Of a stretch of 17,750 bases of DNA, positions 14,959-17,750 are shown in pieces (the first letter of the stretch is position 1; every line of letters starts with the position of its first letter). Source of the stretch: CAYRIY01 sp964424335. GTDB taxonomy: Bacteria > Bacillota > Limnochordia > DTU080 > RSA5. The notes beneath the pieces were generated by a model. It searched no databases, was not told the DNA's origin, and worked only from the letters and a program-made list of their open reading frames with translations. The position numbers were made by a program, and so were the translations under genes. The stretch spans positions 1 to 17,750 of the forward strand of contig CAYRIY010000077.1 in assembly GCA_964424335.1 (NCBI GenBank), read 5' to 3'.

Positions 14959-14980
14959 CCCGGGCTTGCGCTAGGGTCAA
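14951..14980 (-). promoter_or_regulatory. Candidate mtaB promoter
   Basis: Minus strand TTGACC (14980-14975), 18 bases, TACACT (14956-14951): five of six and four of six matches to the housekeeping consensus. Transcription would start near 14944, leaving a leader of about 65 bases to the mtaB ATG. An imperfect palindrome around GGCATGCC (about 14938-14952) lies at the start point and could be an operator, which is speculative. Confidence 0.5.
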
Positions 14981-15111
14981 CGGTGCACGGTCGCCCGGTC
15001 CCAAAGGGCCGCTCGCGAAGGCCCCCATCGTGTCCAGAAGTAGGAGGTGGACGACGGGAGGCGAATGACCCTCGTAGCGGTACACCAAACGCCCGAGTTG
15101 GGGGGTCAAGC

Positions 15112-15843
15112 GTGCAGGCGCGCATTTTGATCGTGGAAGACGATCCGGCAATCGTCGAGCTCATCAAATACCACCTGGAGAAAGAGGGGCACGCAACCTT
15201 GTTGGCCCAGGATGGGCGGGCAGCGCTCGAGGCCTTTGATATGCACCGCCCCGACTTGGTTCTGCTCGACCTCATGTTGCCAGAATTGAGCGGCTTTGAG
15301 GTGTGCCGGCGGATCCGCAAGTCGTCGAAAGCGCCGATCATCATGTTGACGGCAAAAGACCAGGAGGACGATCGCGTCCACGGCTTTGAGCTCGGCGCCG
15401 ACGACTATGTGACAAAACCCTTCAGCCCAAGAGAGCTTCTCGCTCGGATCAACGCGGTGCTTAGGAGAAGCCGCCCGGACGAGGTCGAGGCGTTGGTCTC
15501 GGGCGACCTGCACGTGGACCTCAAGCGTCGGCGTGTGACCTTTCAAGGCCGTGAAATCGAATTGACCCCGAAAGAGTTTGACCTCTTGACCTTACTCATG
15601 ACGCGCCGGGGCGAGCCGATCGACCGCGATCGGCTGCTCGAGGAAGTATGGGGTTATGAGGCCGCCGGCGGATCGCGCACGCTCGACGTTCACATCCGAC
15701 GACTGCGGCAAAAGATCGGCGACGATCCTCAGGCGCCTCGTTTCATCGAGACGGTTCACGGCGTAGGCTACCGTTTCCGCGACGACGTCCAAGGCGATCG
15801 GCGCCGCTTCGATTCCTACAGCGGCGGTGACGATTCTAGGTGA
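15112..15843 (+). CDS. phoP: PhoP/PhoB-type response regulator
   Basis: OmpR-family response regulator, 243 residues. The receiver domain has the acidic pair Asp10-Asp11 (IVEDD), the phosphoacceptor Asp53 (VLLDLMLPE), Thr80 (IIMLTAKD) and Lys102 (VTKPFSPRELLARI). The C-terminal winged helix (about 128-225) contains LTPKEFDLLTLL, RTLDVHIRRLRQKIG and ETVHGVGYRF. The linked sensor kinase and the PstB-like gene after it point to phosphate control, though PhoP and WalR regulators are alike in sequence. Start: GTG 15112, six bases after a GGGGGG run. The frame is open to GTG 14983, giving 43 more residues, but they look like non-coding leader. The TGA overlaps the phoR GTG. Confidence 0.9.
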   Translation: MQARILIVEDDPAIVELIKYHLEKEGHATLLAQDGRAALEAFDMHRPDLVLLDLMLPELSGFEVCRRIRKSSKAPIIMLTAKDQEDDRVHGFELGADDYVTKPFSPRELLARINAVLRRSRPDEVEALVSGDLHVDLKRRRVTFQGREIELTPKEFDLLTLLMTRRGEPIDRDRLLEEVWGYEAAGGSRTLDVHIRRLRQKIGDDPQAPRFIETVHGVGYRFRDDVQGDRRRFDSYSGGDDSR

Positions 15844-17279
15844 GCATGTTCCCTTTGCGCTTCAACCCATCACTTGGGTTGCTGGTCGTCGGAGGGACGG
15901 CCGCTGCCGTCGCACTTGGTTGGTCCCTCGCCGCGTACGTTTGGGTTGCGCCCGTGTTTGCGACGCTCCTCGTCCTCGTGGCCTGGCGCCTCGCGCTCCG
16001 GCTGCGACACGCTTCAGACTACGCTGCGCGGCTCGCGCTCGCTGCCCAACAGGTCGACTCATACGACTTTAAACGCCCGATCTCCGATCGCGCGCCACAA
16101 GCGCTCGATCGCCTTGCGAGCGCACTCACCGAGAAAAATCGCCAGCTCGTGGCTTGCGCCAAGGAAAATCTGCATAACGAGCTCGCCGTCCACGCCGTGT
16201 TCGAGGGCGCTCCGTCCCTCCTGCTCTTGGTGGACGGCAACGGCCGCGTCCGCCTGATCAACGAAGCGGTCGAACGAGCGTTTCAAATATCCCAAGCGGA
16301 GGCGGTGGGAAACGTCTTTTTGCAGGTCGTGCGGGACAACGAGATCGACGACGCACTGAGCCGAGCGCTCGAGTCGGGTGAGCGCGAGGAGTGTGAGCTC
16401 GACGTCATGACCGCAAGGCCCGCCGGCCGATATAAGGTTCGCATCCAGCCGTTTCGGTCGACCAAAATGCGATCGATTCCTCCACAAGCGCCTAGGGAAC
16501 TGCCCTCGACTGTCGAAGGTGCAGTTGTGGCCATGGTCGACGTCACCCGCCTCCGCCACCTGGAGCGTGTCCGCAAGGAGTTCGTGGCCAACGTATCCCA
16601 TGAGCTCCGCACTCCGATCACGGCGATCAAAGGTTTTGTGGAAACGTTGGCGGACGAGGACGTGCCTCCGGCGACGCGCACGCGGTTCCTGTCGATCCTT
16701 AAGTCCGAGGCAGACCGCCTCGACAATCTGCTCACCGACCTGCTCGACCTCTCGTTGCTCGAGTCGGACACGCGTCCACTCAAAAGAGAGCAGATCAATT
16801 TGAAGCAGTTTGCGTCTCAAGTGGTCATGCTTCTCGAACCGCAGGCGCATCGAAAAGGAATCCGCACCGTGATCCAAATGGCGGAGGATCTGCCTGACGT
16901 ACCGGCTCATCCGGGAATGCTGGAGCAAGCTTTGGTAAATCTCGTGGACAATGCGATCAAGTACTCACCGGAAAATGGCGTGGTCACGATCGAAGGAAAG
17001 CGCGTCGGCCGCGATCACGTCGAAGTCGCGGTGATCGACTCGGGCCCGGGCATTCCATCAGAACACTTGACACGCCTCTTCGAGCGGTTTTACCGAGTCG
17101 ACAAGGCGCGTTCGAGGGCGGTCGGCGGGACCGGGCTCGGTTTGGCTATCGTTCGTCACATCGTTCAGCGTCACGGGGGGACCGTTCGGGCAGAGAGCCG
17201 CTTGGGTAAAGGGAGTCGGTTCGTCGTGACCCTACCCATCGAAGCGGAAGAAGCCCCCGTCCCGCCGTGGGAGGAATAA
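15840..17279 (+). CDS. phoR: PhoR-type sensor histidine kinase
   Basis: Membrane histidine kinase, 479 residues. Two hydrophobic helices (about 11-31 and 34-52) are separated by only a few residues, so there is no extracytoplasmic sensor domain. A linker of about 50 residues follows, then a cytoplasmic PAS domain (about 115-235, LLLVDGNGRVRLINEAVERAF). HisKA follows with the phosphoaccepting His254 in NVSHELRTPITAIKGF, then a HATPase domain with an N-box around Asn371 (NLVDNAIKYSP), DSGPGIP (400-406), FERFYRVDKARSR and GGTGLGLAIV (429-438). The start is GTG 15840, overlapping the phoP TGA; ATG 15846 is the alternative, but AGGTGA lies too close to it. The layout resembles E. coli PhoR rather than B. 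subtilis PhoR, which has an extracellular domain. Confidence 0.92.
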   Translation: MSMFPLRFNPSLGLLVVGGTAAAVALGWSLAAYVWVAPVFATLLVLVAWRLALRLRHASDYAARLALAAQQVDSYDFKRPISDRAPQALDRLASALTEKNRQLVACAKENLHNELAVHAVFEGAPSLLLLVDGNGRVRLINEAVERAFQISQAEAVGNVFLQVVRDNEIDDALSRALESGEREECELDVMTARPAGRYKVRIQPFRSTKMRSIPPQAPRELPSTVEGAVVAMVDVTRLRHLERVRKEFVANVSHELRTPITAIKGFVETLADEDVPPATRTRFLSILKSEADRLDNLLTDLLDLSLLESDTRPLKREQINLKQFASQVVMLLEPQAHRKGIRTVIQMAEDLPDVPAHPGMLEQALVNLVDNAIKYSPENGVVTIEGKRVGRDHVEVAVIDSGPGIPSEHLTRLFERFYRVDKARSRAVGGTGLGLAIVRHIVQRHGGTVRAESRLGKGSRFVVTLPIEAEEAPVPPWEE

Positions 17280-17294
17280 GCGCGGAGGTCAAGC

Positions 17295-17750
17295 ATGCAA
17301 CCTATCATCGCGATTCAAAACTTACTTTTGCGGGTCGGACAGGCTCCCCCGTTGCTCGAGGTCGAGTTTACCGTATCGAAGCCGGGCGTCATCGGAATCG
17401 TAGGACCCGGCGGTTCGGGTAAGAGCCTCCTCCTGGAGGCGCTCGCCCGGAGAAACGTCCGCGGCCTACAGATGTCGGGAACCATCGAAACGACGCCCGA
17501 CGCCCCCGCTCCGGAACCGCCCGTTCGAGCCAAGGATTCCCCTCCGCGCGGAACGATCCTAAGGGCGCTCACCCATCCGTTCGCTCACGGTCCGGACTCC
17601 GAGCGCCGTCTCCAGGAGTCGCTCTCGGCTCTTGACCTTTGGGACGTCTATCAAAGCCGCCTGTCCGAATCGACGCGGAGCCTATCTCGATTGGAACGCC
17701 TCAAACTTCTTGCATGTCGCAGCGCGGTCAAAGGCGCCCCTTACCTCCTC
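17295..17750 (+). CDS. Divergent PstB-like ABC ATPase lacking normal Q-loop and signature (partial, runs off right edge)
   Basis: 152 codons are visible from ATG 17295, with GGAGGT six bases upstream and 15 bases after the phoR stop. An N-terminal strand pattern and Walker A GPGGSGKS (residues 37-44, VIGIVGPGGSGKSLLLEAL) mark a P-loop ABC-type ATPase. The stretch LDLWDVYQSRLSESTRSLSR (114-132) resembles the PstB region with ALWDEVKDRL before LSGGQ. In place of SLSGGQQQRL stands SLSRLERLKL (129-138), and no Q-loop glutamine (the GMVFQ block of PstB) can be found between residues 60 and 90, where a Pro-rich stretch stands. Walker A to signature is about 20 residues shorter than in PstB. The right edge falls just before the expected Walker B. 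A phosphate-transport or PhoR-linked role is inferred from the place. No gene symbol is given because it may not be a working PstB. Confidence 0.75.
   Translation, partial: MQPIIAIQNLLLRVGQAPPLLEVEFTVSKPGVIGIVGPGGSGKSLLLEALARRNVRGLQMSGTIETTPDAPAPEPPVRAKDSPPRGTILRALTHPFAHGPDSERRLQESLSALDLWDVYQSRLSESTRSLSRLERLKLLACRSAVKGAPYLL

Noticed and set aside
15006..15024. GGGCC/GGCCC hairpin in the phoP leader
   Set aside because: Only five pairs and no T-run; common by chance in GC-rich DNA, so not called a riboswitch or attenuator.
14983..15111. 43-residue N-terminal extension of phoP from GTG 14983
   Set aside because: An AGGG precedes the GTG, but the added residues are Arg/Pro/Gly-rich with no receiver-domain similarity; receivers start where GTG 15112 does.
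15065..15130. 21-residue leader frame ending inside the start of phoP
   Set aside because: A GGGAGG lies only three bases before the ATG, too close for good initiation, and the peptide shows no regulatory feature such as runs of one amino acid.

Overview
This window looks like chromosomal DNA of a spore-forming Bacillota (Firmicutes), with G+C around 60% judged by eye. Two observations support this. The minus strand carries the conserved cluster rpsU / nfeD (yqeZ) / floA (yqfA) / yqfC / yqfD / phoH / pgpH (yqfF) / ybeY / dgkA / cdd / era in the order known from Bacillus and relatives, and yqfC and yqfD are sporulation genes. I cannot name the genus. There is no plasmid, phage, transposon, CRISPR, tRNA or rRNA signal, and no gene-free stretch longer than 300 bases.

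Layout, right to left on the minus strand: mtaB-hinT-rpsU (14877 to 12901) is closed by a strong intrinsic terminator at 12841-12867. Next come nfeD-floA and an unnamed membrane-anchored protein with hexapeptide repeats (12756 to 9594). Then yqfC-yqfD (8536 to 7002), apparently with its own promoter. Last is a tightly coupled run phoH-pgpH-ybeY-dgkA/PAP2-cdd-era-queA (6839 to 1), with queA running off the left edge. Against this direction, a plus-strand unit (8598-9559: a possible 39-residue small protein plus an unrecognised polytopic membrane protein) sits between the floA and yqfC units. At the right end, divergent from mtaB, phoP-phoR and a truncated ATPase gene run on the plus strand (15112-17750).

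The genes fall into themes: RNA and ribosome work (queA, era, ybeY, mtaB, rpsU), membrane and envelope lipid work (dgkA/PAP2 fusion, nfeD, floA), c-di-AMP turnover (pgpH), sporulation (yqfC, yqfD) and phosphate sensing (phoP, phoR and the ATPase).

The least ordinary parts are: (1) the ABC-type ATPase after phoPR, which looks like a PstB relative with an intact Walker A but no recognisable Q-loop or LSGGQ signature; (2) the fused undecaprenol-kinase-like/PAP2 phosphatase protein; (3) the repeat protein after floA; and (4) the inverted membrane-protein unit. Compared with the usual cluster, yqeY and recO are missing from their places and queA follows era. Ten of about twenty genes appear to start with GTG or TTG.
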